Source: AB-629-J13 sp964518835 (lineage in GTDB: Bacteria; Fidelibacterota; Marinisomatia; Marinisomatales; AB-629-J13). Taken from it: DNA of 64,000 bases. Below, piece after piece: positions 43,966 through 53,558 of this stretch. The stretch is taken from contig CAZFKU010000001.1 in NCBI GenBank assembly GCA_964518835.1, positions 1 through 64,000 on the forward strand. The letters run 5' to 3'. The position numbers were made by a program, and so were the translations under genes. Under the pieces are notes generated by a model. The model was not told where the DNA came from. It worked only from the letters and a program-made list of their open reading frames with translations, and made no database searches. Within the stretch, counting starts at the first letter, position 1, and each line of letters begins with the position of its first letter.

Positions 43966-46900
43966 TTATTTTAACAATAGCATTTTATGGGTAATGATTT
44001 CTTTTCCGGTGGATAATTTTCCAATATAAATTCCACTTCCTGCACTATTGCCAATCATATCTTTTCCATCCCATGAAACTGTATAATTTCCTTGAAATTT
44101 GAAACTATTTTCCAACTGTTGAATCAATTCTCCTTTGATGGAGAACACATCCAATTGAATATACGAATCTTCAGGAATTGTGTAGGTGATTGTCGTCACA
44201 GGATTGAAAGGATTCGGAAAACTTTTTACTATTGCGAAAGATCCCGGAATTGAGGATATTTTTTTCAGAAAATAGTTATAAACATTTCCATCCAGAAAAA
44301 GATCTCCATCGCCGTTCAGGTTGAAATTCTCTCCATTTTGAAGTGATAATGACCAATTATCTTGGGAGTTTTTGATATGATATTCAATTTTGTTGGTTTT
44401 ACTCATACCGTGAATAGAAATCCATCCCCCATTTGCTGAATATTTCATATTATCAGAAAACCGTACATCGAATGCATCTTCGGGGGGTAATGGCGGCAGG
44501 GAATAACTGAGCAAATATTCATCAGAAATTTCATTTCCAAAATACAATGTATTTCCGTTAATCGTAATTGTATTACAAGATAAATGTTCTGTTATTTCCT
44601 TCTTTTTTCCAGACCTTAAATTGGATGAAAAATGAATGTCACCCTCACCACTTGAACGAAGCCAGTATCCTTTTCCTGGTTGAATAGTGTTACTTGCAAT
44701 ATATCCTGATGAACCATAAGCATAAATCGTATTTGGAACGATTAGGTTTTGAGGATCGTTTATATTTTCCACCTCCACTTCAGAGGAAATTCCGGTGATG
44801 AGATTCCAGTCATTATTTAAAGTAACGGACAAATTATTGATGATCTGCCCCTGAATTTCTAGGGAATTTTCCTCAATAAATCGTAACCAGTATCCCACAC
44901 CGGGTGTCAATTCCGTAACAGGAACATATCCCGTCGGACTGAAATAATAAAGTGTATTTTCTATAGCTCCGGGAAAAACTGCGGAATAAGAAAGGTCTTC
45001 GGTCACAACCGGTAAACCGACCATATTCCAATCTGCCATCAGTTCCACTGTCACATTTCCTGTTGAATTATCCATAGCCGGAAAGTAAATATCATCAATC
45101 CAAGCACAGTCTTCTTCCATATCAGTAGAACCACCACCGCCATCTTTTACAAAAGCCCAGGTAAAGGTATGCTCTCCCTGTGGAACAGGGTAACTGACAA
45201 AACTCCACGGTGTATCACCGGCTCCGGTAGGTTGATAATATCCCATGACCTCATCATCAATAAAAAACATCAATCCGTCGTAAAAATAATTACCGGAAGG
45301 ACTGTATTCCGAAGCTACACGATATTGAAACCCAATATAGTCATCTAACAGAGATGTTATCGTGACGGACATGGTGGATGCTTGGTTATGATTAACTGCT
45401 GCAGATTTTGCGGAATACACACCGCCGTAGCTGTCTTCGCTTGTAACCGTCCAATTCATATTGTCTAATTCTCCGGTGATTGTATATTCTTCTATGGGAT
45501 CTTCGTTGGGCCAACTGATATCATATCCTTGAAATTCCCATGGAAATTGTGAAAAATCTCCTGATTCATAGGTTTCGTCCGGGGGACCTGTTGTTGTAAA
45601 TGACCAGATGTTTCCCTGAGTCTCTCCATATTGATTTATGGATGTGATCTGCCAGAAATATTCTGTTTCAAATTCCAGTTGCATAGGGATATAAATGGGA
45701 GAATCTACCCACTCACCGAATACCATATTTGTTGGAGGATTATCTGTACCCATAAACACAAGATAAGATGCAGCTCCTCCGCCATTTGACCATCTTAATT
45801 GGGTATCCAGTGATATACTGATTTGATCATCAGCGGGAACGGGATTTTCTGCAGGATAAGGAGGTATCGGTTCCCCGAATACTTCATTCACTGCTTCAAA
45901 AGCATCTACCCTTCCGGAACCGTAAGTATTGTTTTTTCCAGCTGAACCAAGATGTAATGCGGTCATTTCAAGAATTTCACTGATCTGTGATGGAGTTATA
46001 TTCGGGTCTTTAGATTTCATCAATGCCATGATACCTGCCACACATGGTGTAGCCATGGACGTTCCTGACCATCCCGATTCATAACCGGTATCAGAATAAT
46101 GAGCCAGAGATTTTATATTCACTCCCGGAGCTGAGACATCCGGTCTAAACAATCCCATTTCCGGACTGTAAGGATAGTCATTGAATGGTGCAACATTTTC
46201 CCATGATGATGGTCCACGACTTGAAAATCCAGCTATAACATCATTACTATTCGTTGCACCAACGCAGGTAACAGCCGAAAGTCCGCCGGTTAATGTTTGA
46301 TCTGGATGGAGCCAGGGAGGAGGAATATCGCCTGGTGTGGCTACATTATCCGGAATTGGATTTCCACTTAAATCTTCTCCGGCATTAGCTGCTGCTACAG
46401 AAGCAATTAGTCCAGAAAATAAAGCGGCATTCATCGAATTTCTCCAACTGTCTCTATCCGGACCCCATGAATGCATCCATCCCAGGGAAATGCTCATTAT
46501 ATCAACATTTTGCTCCACTGCAAATTCAATAGCCTCCCAACTGGAGGATTCGTATCCTCCACCACTACTATCCAATACTTTTAACGCCATGATTTGTGCA
46601 TCAGGAGCTATTCCAGTTTGAGAACCGGAGGTTCCATCACCGGCAACTGTTCCTGCACAATGCGTTCCGTGACCGTGATCATCCATGGGATTGTTATCAT
46701 TATTATGAAAATCATATCCATGAAGCGGGTAAAATGCACCTCCATTCCAAACATGGTCAGCTAAATCCTGATGATTGTAGTTCACACCTGTATCAATGAC
46801 AGCAACAAGGACACCATTGCCGGTATATCCCTCAGCCCACACATCATCTGCGTTGACAAGAGTTACGTTCCAAGTAATTTCCCGTGAATCAGGATTTCCG

Positions 46901-47352
46901 GTTTCAGAATTATTTTCTGTCTGGTCAGGGAGAATAATGCGATACTCATCAAAATCAATTCGACGAATATCATCCCTTTCCGCCAATTCGTTGATGGCAT
47001 TTCCGGTGGCTTCGCAAATAATTACATTGGTAATCCATAATGGTTTTATATTAGTGATCAAATCATCATTTTTCAATGATGCTAAATGTAAGAGAATATC
47101 ATTTTGAGACACTCCATAAAATGATTTAAGATTTGATATTACTAATTCCCTCTGTTCATTTTTATCTAAATTGGATAAATCATCCTTTATATTTTCAAAA
47201 TTATATTCATCATTGAGAGCAATGTAAATTCGGATAAATTCCTGAGTGGGAGTGGTAGAAATCTTATCCAGCAAATGAGATGTTATTGGAGAACTGTTTA
47301 AAATGCTGATACTAGCAATCAAAAATAAATTAGCTATATTTTTTATTTTCAT
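43966..47352 (-). CDS. Secreted subtilisin-like S8 serine protease with T9SS cassette
   Basis: An 1128-aa protein with signal peptide, an I9-like propeptide region (to about 145) and an S8 catalytic domain. The triad is D187 (VAVIDTGVNYNHQD), H228 (DHGHGTHCAG) and S432 (GTSMATPCVAG). After the catalytic domain come an FN3-like domain (about 495-590), a MAM-like domain (about 590-755), the GWN module (about 760-900), the YSLPP module (YSLPPLPPEDAFDVRF) and the sorting domain (FPNPFNPVTTITY). It lies 8 bases after the carboxypeptidase gene, so the two are co-transcribed. Confidence 0.92.
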   Translation of the reverse strand: MKIKNIANLFLIASISILNSSPITSHLLDKISTTPTQEFIRIYIALNDEYNFENIKDDLSNLDKNEQRELVISNLKSFYGVSQNDILLHLASLKNDDLITNIKPLWITNVIICEATGNAINELAERDDIRRIDFDEYRIILPDQTENNSETGNPDSREITWNVTLVNADDVWAEGYTGNGVLVAVIDTGVNYNHQDLADHVWNGGAFYPLHGYDFHNNDNNPMDDHGHGTHCAGTVAGDGTSGSQTGIAPDAQIMALKVLDSSGGGYESSSWEAIEFAVEQNVDIMSISLGWMHSWGPDRDSWRNSMNAALFSGLIASVAAANAGEDLSGNPIPDNVATPGDIPPPWLHPDQTLTGGLSAVTCVGATNSNDVIAGFSSRGPSSWENVAPFNDYPYSPEMGLFRPDVSAPGVNIKSLAHYSDTGYESGWSGTSMATPCVAGIMALMKSKDPNITPSQISEILEMTALHLGSAGKNNTYGSGRVDAFEAVNEVFGEPIPPYPAENPVPADDQISISLDTQLRWSNGGGAASYLVFMGTDNPPTNMVFGEWVDSPIYIPMQLEFETEYFWQITSINQYGETQGNIWSFTTTGPPDETYESGDFSQFPWEFQGYDISWPNEDPIEEYTITGELDNMNWTVTSEDSYGGVYSAKSAAVNHNQASTMSVTITSLLDDYIGFQYRVASEYSPSGNYFYDGLMFFIDDEVMGYYQPTGAGDTPWSFVSYPVPQGEHTFTWAFVKDGGGGSTDMEEDCAWIDDIYFPAMDNSTGNVTVELMADWNMVGLPVVTEDLSYSAVFPGAIENTLYYFSPTGYVPVTELTPGVGYWLRFIEENSLEIQGQIINNLSVTLNNDWNLITGISSEVEVENINDPQNLIVPNTIYAYGSSGYIASNTIQPGKGYWLRSSGEGDIHFSSNLRSGKKKEITEHLSCNTITINGNTLYFGNEISDEYLLSYSLPPLPPEDAFDVRFSDNMKYSANGGWISIHGMSKTNKIEYHIKNSQDNWSLSLQNGENFNLNGDGDLFLDGNVYNYFLKKISSIPGSFAIVKSFPNPFNPVTTITYTIPEDSYIQLDVFSIKGELIQQLENSFKFQGNYTVSWDGKDMIGNSAGSGIYIGKLSTGKEIITHKMLLLK

Positions 47353-47360
47353 TCTTTCCT

Positions 47361-50300
47361 CTATTTTAGTAATACGATTTTTGAAATATTCCTATACTCG
47401 CCTGCAGAAACATCCAAAATGTATGTTCCGCTAGAAACCTGCTTGGACTGATTATCCATCCCTTTCCATTTAGAGGAATATAATCCCGGAAATTTTTGCT
47501 CATTCATTAAAGTTTTAATCAGTTCACCTTTTATGTTATATATTTTTATTGAAACAAATGATTCGTTGGGAATACTAAATGAAATGCTGGTTTCATTATT
47601 AAAGGGATTTGGGAAATTTGGATATACTGAAAATTTTTCGGGAATAGATTGGAGTTTTTCTAAATAAATCTGAGAGATATCCCCTGAAACTTGAAAATTT
47701 CCACTCCCGCTCAGAATTCGGGATTCGATATGATCTGGTCTTGAATATCTCCAATTTTCATTAGTGGAAATGTTATATGAAATATTTTGAGTTTCTGAAT
47801 TATTTAAAATAAATATTTTACCTCCAATTTCAGAAAAATAGCTTTCATTTTCAAATCGAACGTCCTTGACTATCCCGGAAAATAAAGGAGGAAGACTGTA
47901 CCATTTTTCCATTTCTTCAGGGATCTCCACTCCAAAATAAAGGGATCTTTCGTTAATTTGAATGTGGTTTGCTTCTTTTAATTGTATTGAAATATCTGGA
48001 ATTTGTCTGTTAACTGCAGTGGGTGTATTTGTTAATGTAATTTCACCAGCTTCAAGACTTCGGATCCAGAAACCAAATCCCGGATCAATCATATTTGTAT
48101 TTTCATACCCACCATCAATAAAACCGTATAATGTGGGGATTAAAAGAATTTCTTCATTGTCAATGAGCCCATCATTTATATCAATTTGGGAAGATAATCC
48201 CCCAATCATATTCCAGCCTTCCATGACAGTAATTTGCATTTCATTATTTTCAAATCCCGTAAATGAAATTGGTTCTTCGTTTACAAGACGAATCCAATAC
48301 CCTGCTCCAATTTCTAATGAGTTTTCCTGAATATACTCACCGTCAAAAGAATAAAGTGTGTTATCAACCCAGTTGGGAAAAAGATTTCCAGCTTCCGTAT
48401 CGCTCAAAACCACAGGCAAACTGACTAAATTCCATCCCAGCAAATATTCCGGAGAGACAGTGACAACAGGTGGGTTATTATTATTGGTTGGTGGAAATTC
48501 CACAACGTCTATCCAACTGCAGTCTTCCTCCATATCCGTTGAACCGCCACCACCATCTTTCACATAACTCCAGGTAAATGTATATTCTCCCGGGGAAACA
48601 GGATAAGAGATATATAACCATGGAGTTTCACCTTCGGTTGTGGGTTGAAATTGTCCCATTATTTCATTATTAATATAAAATTCCAATCCATCATAAAAAT
48701 AATTTCCAGAGGGACTGTACTCTGAAGCAACTCGGTAATGAAAACCGATTGAACCATATGCAGTAACATCTACACTGAGAGATAAATTTGAAGTTTGATT
48801 ATCATCAATTTCACCTGACCGGACGGAGTACATTCCATCAAATACTGATTCTGTTGTAAAATACCAATCACTATCACCGTCTGTTGACCATTCATCGCTG
48901 AATGTTGAAGATTCAAATGATTCTGTGGAATATGTGTACATTTCAATTTCTATATTATGGTCTTCAACGCTGATTTCAATGGGCATTTCCACTGTGGAAT
49001 AATTATCAGAAATGGAACGAATGATATACATTCCTTCATATACTGGAGGTAAGGAAAAATTTCCGTTTTCATCCGTATAGACAATTTCTTCTCCTAAAAT
49101 ATTGACTTCCCCTTCATTGATGGGTTGTCCTGAAAAACCGTCTGTTACCTGCCCGGTTACGGTTACCAGATTTACGGGATTCATTGAAATATTCAATATT
49201 GTCTGCTGATTCGAAGTAATATTAACATTTGCATTTACGGTTTCATATCCTTCAGCAGAAAAAGTTATATCATAATTTCCTTCCTGTAAAAGACGATAAT
49301 AGCGGCCAAAATTTAAATCACTCATAGAAGGAAATTTAAAATTTCCAATGTTGTCAATTCCTTCCACATACACTTCAGCCACAACAGGATCACTGGTTTC
49401 CGAATTAGTGATAAGACCCGTAATGGATTGGCGGTTTACCCGATTTAAGAGGATTTTAGATGCTTCAAGATTGTTTTCGACGATTTCATCAATCTGTCCA
49501 GCAGGTGGAATAAATTGAATTCCCAATTCAATTGTGAATGAAAAAATGGAGTGCACTCCATAAGCATAATCATCGGTTGTTCCCATGCATGGATACAATT
49601 CCAGACTTTGCTGTGGAGTGTAAAATCCACCATTCTGGGCAGGTATGGTATATGCCATTTCTATGGCGAGTTCTTCCAATGCATCATGATCCGGAGCTGT
49701 AACACCCATTTCATAACCAAATGGAAAAAGCACCAATTCACTATAACTATGGTAAGTGATGCCAGTAACAAAGTGATGTGATTCCAACAAATTTTTCATT
49801 GCTACAATTTCAGGTTCGGACCAGGCATTGGGACCGTGATATACAGGAGAATTATAACTGTCCGATGTTCCAACATCTCCCCATTGAAATCCGTAATTAC
49901 GGTTTGGGTCAACTCCATCTGTGCCATAGCCGTAATCATTAGATGTATCAAATTGTCCATTTTGGTTGTTATCTCGGATATTTTTCCGCCACCATAAATC
50001 AATTTCTTCAGTCACAATTCGATGTCCGTTTGGATTAACAATGGGTATAAACCAAATTTGAGTATTATCAATAAATCCTGTTATTTCAGGATCCGTTCCA
50101 TAATTATCCAAAAGGTGGTACAATATTCCCATGACAACTTCAACACTGATTGGTTCCCGGGAATGATGGAGTCCCATGAAAAATGTTCCCGGTTCATCCT
50201 CTTCAATTTCTACATTATCAGAAACTTTCAAACCCCAAGATTCATGGTGATAATTATCATAATCATTGTCACCATCATCAGAATATTCTTTTCCCCATGT

Positions 50301-50681
50301 ATCTCCTAAATCAACTAATTGACATATCTCAGGGTACTGTTCTGCAATATCCTGAAGTTCTGTTAAGGTTTCCTCATAATTTCTATATCCATACAAATCC
50401 CTGATTCCTCTCAAATTCTGTTTTAACTGAGATTCTGTTTGGGTTATGGTTACGACATGACCATCATTTTTAATTTCATTGTAAAGATTTTGGTCAACCA
50501 CTAAATCCATATATTCCCCCGGTTTGTATGCAGACATATCATATCCCGGTGATCTGTATTTAAAAAACAGACTTTCGCTGGGTTCTTGAATGCGGATTAC
50601 AAATTTTTCTGGTCCTCCTTGCAAAACACAAAAGGAAAATGAAAACCAAATGATAAAATGAATTAAAGGTGTTTTTTTCAT
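47361..50681 (-). CDS. Secreted M14 zinc carboxypeptidase with T9SS cassette
   Basis: A 1106-aa protein with signal peptide and a carboxypeptidase T-like domain (about 95-415). Zinc ligands are H173 and E176 (LHHSREPIS) and H311 (TYHSYSE). Substrate-binding DPNRNYGF and the catalytic E385 (FTIELGIQF) are present. Two CarboxypepD_reg-like domains (about 420-600) follow, then a MAM-like domain, the GWN module, the YSLPP module and the sorting domain (YPNFPNPFNNETSISF). It would remove C-terminal residues from peptides outside the cell; if basic-specific it could act on products of the C25 peptidases, which is conjecture. Confidence 0.91.
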   Translation of the reverse strand: MKKTPLIHFIIWFSFSFCVLQGGPEKFVIRIQEPSESLFFKYRSPGYDMSAYKPGEYMDLVVDQNLYNEIKNDGHVVTITQTESQLKQNLRGIRDLYGYRNYEETLTELQDIAEQYPEICQLVDLGDTWGKEYSDDGDNDYDNYHHESWGLKVSDNVEIEEDEPGTFFMGLHHSREPISVEVVMGILYHLLDNYGTDPEITGFIDNTQIWFIPIVNPNGHRIVTEEIDLWWRKNIRDNNQNGQFDTSNDYGYGTDGVDPNRNYGFQWGDVGTSDSYNSPVYHGPNAWSEPEIVAMKNLLESHHFVTGITYHSYSELVLFPFGYEMGVTAPDHDALEELAIEMAYTIPAQNGGFYTPQQSLELYPCMGTTDDYAYGVHSIFSFTIELGIQFIPPAGQIDEIVENNLEASKILLNRVNRQSITGLITNSETSDPVVAEVYVEGIDNIGNFKFPSMSDLNFGRYYRLLQEGNYDITFSAEGYETVNANVNITSNQQTILNISMNPVNLVTVTGQVTDGFSGQPINEGEVNILGEEIVYTDENGNFSLPPVYEGMYIIRSISDNYSTVEMPIEISVEDHNIEIEMYTYSTESFESSTFSDEWSTDGDSDWYFTTESVFDGMYSVRSGEIDDNQTSNLSLSVDVTAYGSIGFHYRVASEYSPSGNYFYDGLEFYINNEIMGQFQPTTEGETPWLYISYPVSPGEYTFTWSYVKDGGGGSTDMEEDCSWIDVVEFPPTNNNNPPVVTVSPEYLLGWNLVSLPVVLSDTEAGNLFPNWVDNTLYSFDGEYIQENSLEIGAGYWIRLVNEEPISFTGFENNEMQITVMEGWNMIGGLSSQIDINDGLIDNEEILLIPTLYGFIDGGYENTNMIDPGFGFWIRSLEAGEITLTNTPTAVNRQIPDISIQLKEANHIQINERSLYFGVEIPEEMEKWYSLPPLFSGIVKDVRFENESYFSEIGGKIFILNNSETQNISYNISTNENWRYSRPDHIESRILSGSGNFQVSGDISQIYLEKLQSIPEKFSVYPNFPNPFNNETSISFSIPNESFVSIKIYNIKGELIKTLMNEQKFPGLYSSKWKGMDNQSKQVSSGTYILDVSAGEYRNISKIVLLK

Positions 50682-50763
50682 AAATAGCCTTCTCCTGAAA
50701 TTAATACCATTCTTAAAGATACCCTTAATTTTTTTAAATCAAAATTTTAATTAACAAAGGTAA

Positions 50764-52524
50764 TTATCTGAGCAGTATCATCTTTTTCGTGATAGAATTT
50801 TCAACGGTTTCCAGCTTATAAAAATAGAGTCCCGATGGTACCGGAAACCCGTATGTATCTTCCCCATCCCACAATGTGGAATACGTACCAGCAGTAAAAA
50901 TTCCATCCATTAAATTTTTTATGTACTGACCCTGAGCATTAAATACGGACAAGGTAATGTGTCCATTATTAGACAGGTCAAATTTTATAACTGTTTTTGG
51001 ATTAAAAGGATTTGGAAAATTCTGGTGAAGGGAAAAATTGGCCGGTATTAAAATTTCAGTATTTTTAACTAATTGTAATTCGTCAGCAGATGGAATGACA
51101 ATAGAAAGACCATTTTCCAAAGTAAATGTTTCCCCGGTTCTGGAGTTGATGAGTGTCCATTGTTCACCATTATTGATTTGACATTCAATCGTTAAAAATT
51201 CTGTTGGTGACTGTACCTCAATTTGCCCACCTTGCTCGGAAAGTTTCATATTCCCTTCAAAACGAACATCAAAAGCTCCAAGAGGAGGTTTGGGAGGAAG
51301 AGAATATTTTATCATCTCTTCACTGGATAAATTATCACCAAAATATAGCGAAAATCCATTAATTGAAATTTTGTTTGTAGTGGGTAATTTTTGAGTTCCG
51401 GAATTCAATTTATTAATACCATCTTCATAAGATATATTTCCTGACCTTTCTTCAGCACTTAAATATATTTGCCCGGCACTATGTGTCCGAATCATATATC
51501 CCCTGCCGGGTTCTAATTGAGTGGCATTTGCATATCCATTAAAAAATTCATATATAGTTCCTACAATGAGAATATCATTTGGATCAGAAATCCCAGTCTC
51601 AATATCAACAGAAAAAGACAATCCAGATATCATATTCCACCCTTCATTTAGATTCAATGTCAATTCATAAATCGGAATTCCGTTAATAACTGTAACACCG
51701 CTTTCGGCAAATCTCAACCAATATCCAACACCATTTTCTAACTCCTGCACCCAAATATATGCCCCCATAAATTCATATAATGTGTTTTCAATTGATTCAG
51801 GATACACACCCATTTGGCTTGTATCTTCCATAATCAAAGGGAGTCCCACCATATTCCAATTTTCATTATGATTTATAACTAATTCAATTATTTCAGGACC
51901 GCTGGGGTTTGCTCCTTCATTGATCCATGTATTGATTTTGGCGATGGTCAGAGGATGTAAGGGTGGCATGTTATTCGGCATTTGGTTTCCAAACGGAGGA
52001 GCGGCGGATAATTTTTGTATGAGGTTGCTACCCGGACCGTCTCCGGGAATGACGACAGCGCCATGACTGCCTCCATCCATTAATTCATCATAGGTTAATA
52101 AAGTTAAACCTCCTGCATCTCCTCCATGACAGTATCCGCTTGAACAACTTTCTTCAAAAATCGGATAAATATCTTCATCATAATCCATATCGGAATAATC
52201 CACTTCATAAGGTAGTGCTCCTTCATTAATCCATTGAGCGATCAAACCTACCTGTGTTGGTGAAAGATCATTTCCTTCCGGCGGCATATTTCCGGAATTA
52301 ATTCTTTGCCACAAATTACTCCCGGTATGATTATATACAGCGATGACCATTCCGCTGTTTCCTCCTTCCATCACATTGTCATAACTGGTCAAACTTAACC
52401 CACCGCTGTTTGGGTGACATCCCGTGCAATATTGAGAAAAAATAGGCTGAATTTGTGTTTGATAATTAATGCATAAACTGACATTGGAAATGATAGACAA
52501 CAGGATAAGTGCTTTTTTATTCAT
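50764..52524 (-). CDS. Secreted di-heme cytochrome c-like protein with T9SS cassette
   Basis: A 586-aa protein with signal peptide and two duplicated cytochrome-like units of roughly 95 residues. The first has CTGCH (C33, C36, H37), with NMPP near M80 as a possible distal ligand. The second has C127-SSGY-C132-H133, a CX4CH spacing, with NNMPP near M186. Both end in WINEGA. They resemble planctomycete-type cytochrome c domains. A GWN module, YSLPP module and sorting domain (HQNFPNPFNPKTVIKF) follow. It is the first gene of the secreted-protein island on the minus strand, with about 115 bases upstream for a promoter. The electron partner is unknown. Confidence 0.83.
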   Translation of the reverse strand: MNKKALILLSIISNVSLCINYQTQIQPIFSQYCTGCHPNSGGLSLTSYDNVMEGGNSGMVIAVYNHTGSNLWQRINSGNMPPEGNDLSPTQVGLIAQWINEGALPYEVDYSDMDYDEDIYPIFEESCSSGYCHGGDAGGLTLLTYDELMDGGSHGAVVIPGDGPGSNLIQKLSAAPPFGNQMPNNMPPLHPLTIAKINTWINEGANPSGPEIIELVINHNENWNMVGLPLIMEDTSQMGVYPESIENTLYEFMGAYIWVQELENGVGYWLRFAESGVTVINGIPIYELTLNLNEGWNMISGLSFSVDIETGISDPNDILIVGTIYEFFNGYANATQLEPGRGYMIRTHSAGQIYLSAEERSGNISYEDGINKLNSGTQKLPTTNKISINGFSLYFGDNLSSEEMIKYSLPPKPPLGAFDVRFEGNMKLSEQGGQIEVQSPTEFLTIECQINNGEQWTLINSRTGETFTLENGLSIVIPSADELQLVKNTEILIPANFSLHQNFPNPFNPKTVIKFDLSNNGHITLSVFNAQGQYIKNLMDGIFTAGTYSTLWDGEDTYGFPVPSGLYFYKLETVENSITKKMILLR

Positions 52525-52641
52525 AATATTTCCTTGTTTTGTTAAATATTTATAGCCTTAAGTATATAACGGAAAAAGATGTCATTTATTTAGACAATAA
52601 TCACCACAAATTTATTCCAACTTTATCAATATAAAATATGG

Positions 52642-53538
52642 TTAATCCTGATGGGGGCATGCCCACCAATGATTATCAGAGCCATTTAATCCCGGTTCTT
52701 CAGATTTACATGAAGGGATTGCAATTCCGCAACGGGGATGAAACCTGCACCCTTCAGGAAAATCATTCGATAGAGGAGGGTGTCCTTCGATATAAGCCAA
52801 TTTACCAAAATTGTTCACGTTTTTATTCATCAATTCAATCAATCTTTGAGAATAAGGATGTTTTGCATTTTCAAAAATCATTTTTGCAGGACCTGATTCG
52901 ACAATTTTACCGGCATACATAATGAGAATTTTATCTGCAAATCCACGAACCGAAACCAGATCGTGGGTAATATAAATTATAGTTTTCTTTGATTTTTTTC
53001 CTATTCGTTTTAACAATTCAATGATATGATGTTTAGTTCTCATATCCAATGCTGTTGCTGGTTCATCTGCAATCAATATATCGGGATCCCGGGCTAATGC
53101 CATGGCAATTAATATTCGTTGTCTCATTCCACCTGAAAGTTCATGGGGATACTGGGTTAATCTTTTCTTAGGGTCGGAAATCTCAAGATCATTCAATAAT
53201 TGAATTAAAATTTGATTTTTTTGTTTGTTTGAAATCTTTTTCCGGAAGGCTTCTCTGATCTGGGAACCGATTTTCATAATAGGATTCAATGCATTAAGGG
53301 GATCCTGAAATACAAATGAGATGACATAATTATCCAGTGGAGGTTTGGAATTGATATTCACTTTAGCATATTCCGGTAATAAACCAGCCAGTGCCAATCC
53401 GGTTTGAGTTTTTCCTCCTCCAGATTCCCCGATTATCGCCGTTATTTTTCCGGTGGGAATTGTAAACGAACCATGATCAACTACAGCGAGATAATCACTC
53501 TCCCCTTTATAGGAAACGGAGAGATTTTTTATATGAAT
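52642..53538 (-). CDS. OppD/DppD-type ABC transporter ATPase without a conventional start codon
   Basis: An oligopeptide-type ABC ATPase. Walker A (GESGGGKTQTG), Q-loop (FVFQDPLNALNP), signature (LSGGMRQR), Walker B (ILIADEP) and H-loop (YITHD) are present. The C-terminal oligo_HPY region has the CRFHPRC cysteine motif. The first in-frame ATG/GTG/TTG is TTG 53397, after the Walker A motif, so it cannot be the natural start. The frame is open back to TGA 53589-53587, with only ATT, ATA, GTA, ACG and CTC candidates. ATT 53538 gives a family-like start (HIKNLSVSYKG) and is used provisionally. No permease or binding protein lies nearby. Confidence 0.8.
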   Translation of the reverse strand: MHIKNLSVSYKGESDYLAVVDHGSFTIPTGKITAIIGESGGGKTQTGLALAGLLPEYAKVNINSKPPLDNYVISFVFQDPLNALNPIMKIGSQIREAFRKKISNKQKNQILIQLLNDLEISDPKKRLTQYPHELSGGMRQRILIAMALARDPDILIADEPATALDMRTKHHIIELLKRIGKKSKKTIIYITHDLVSVRGFADKILIMYAGKIVESGPAKMIFENAKHPYSQRLIELMNKNVNNFGKLAYIEGHPPLSNDFPEGCRFHPRCGIAIPSCKSEEPGLNGSDNHWWACPHQD

Positions 53539-53558
53539 ATTTTTTATATCACTAAACG

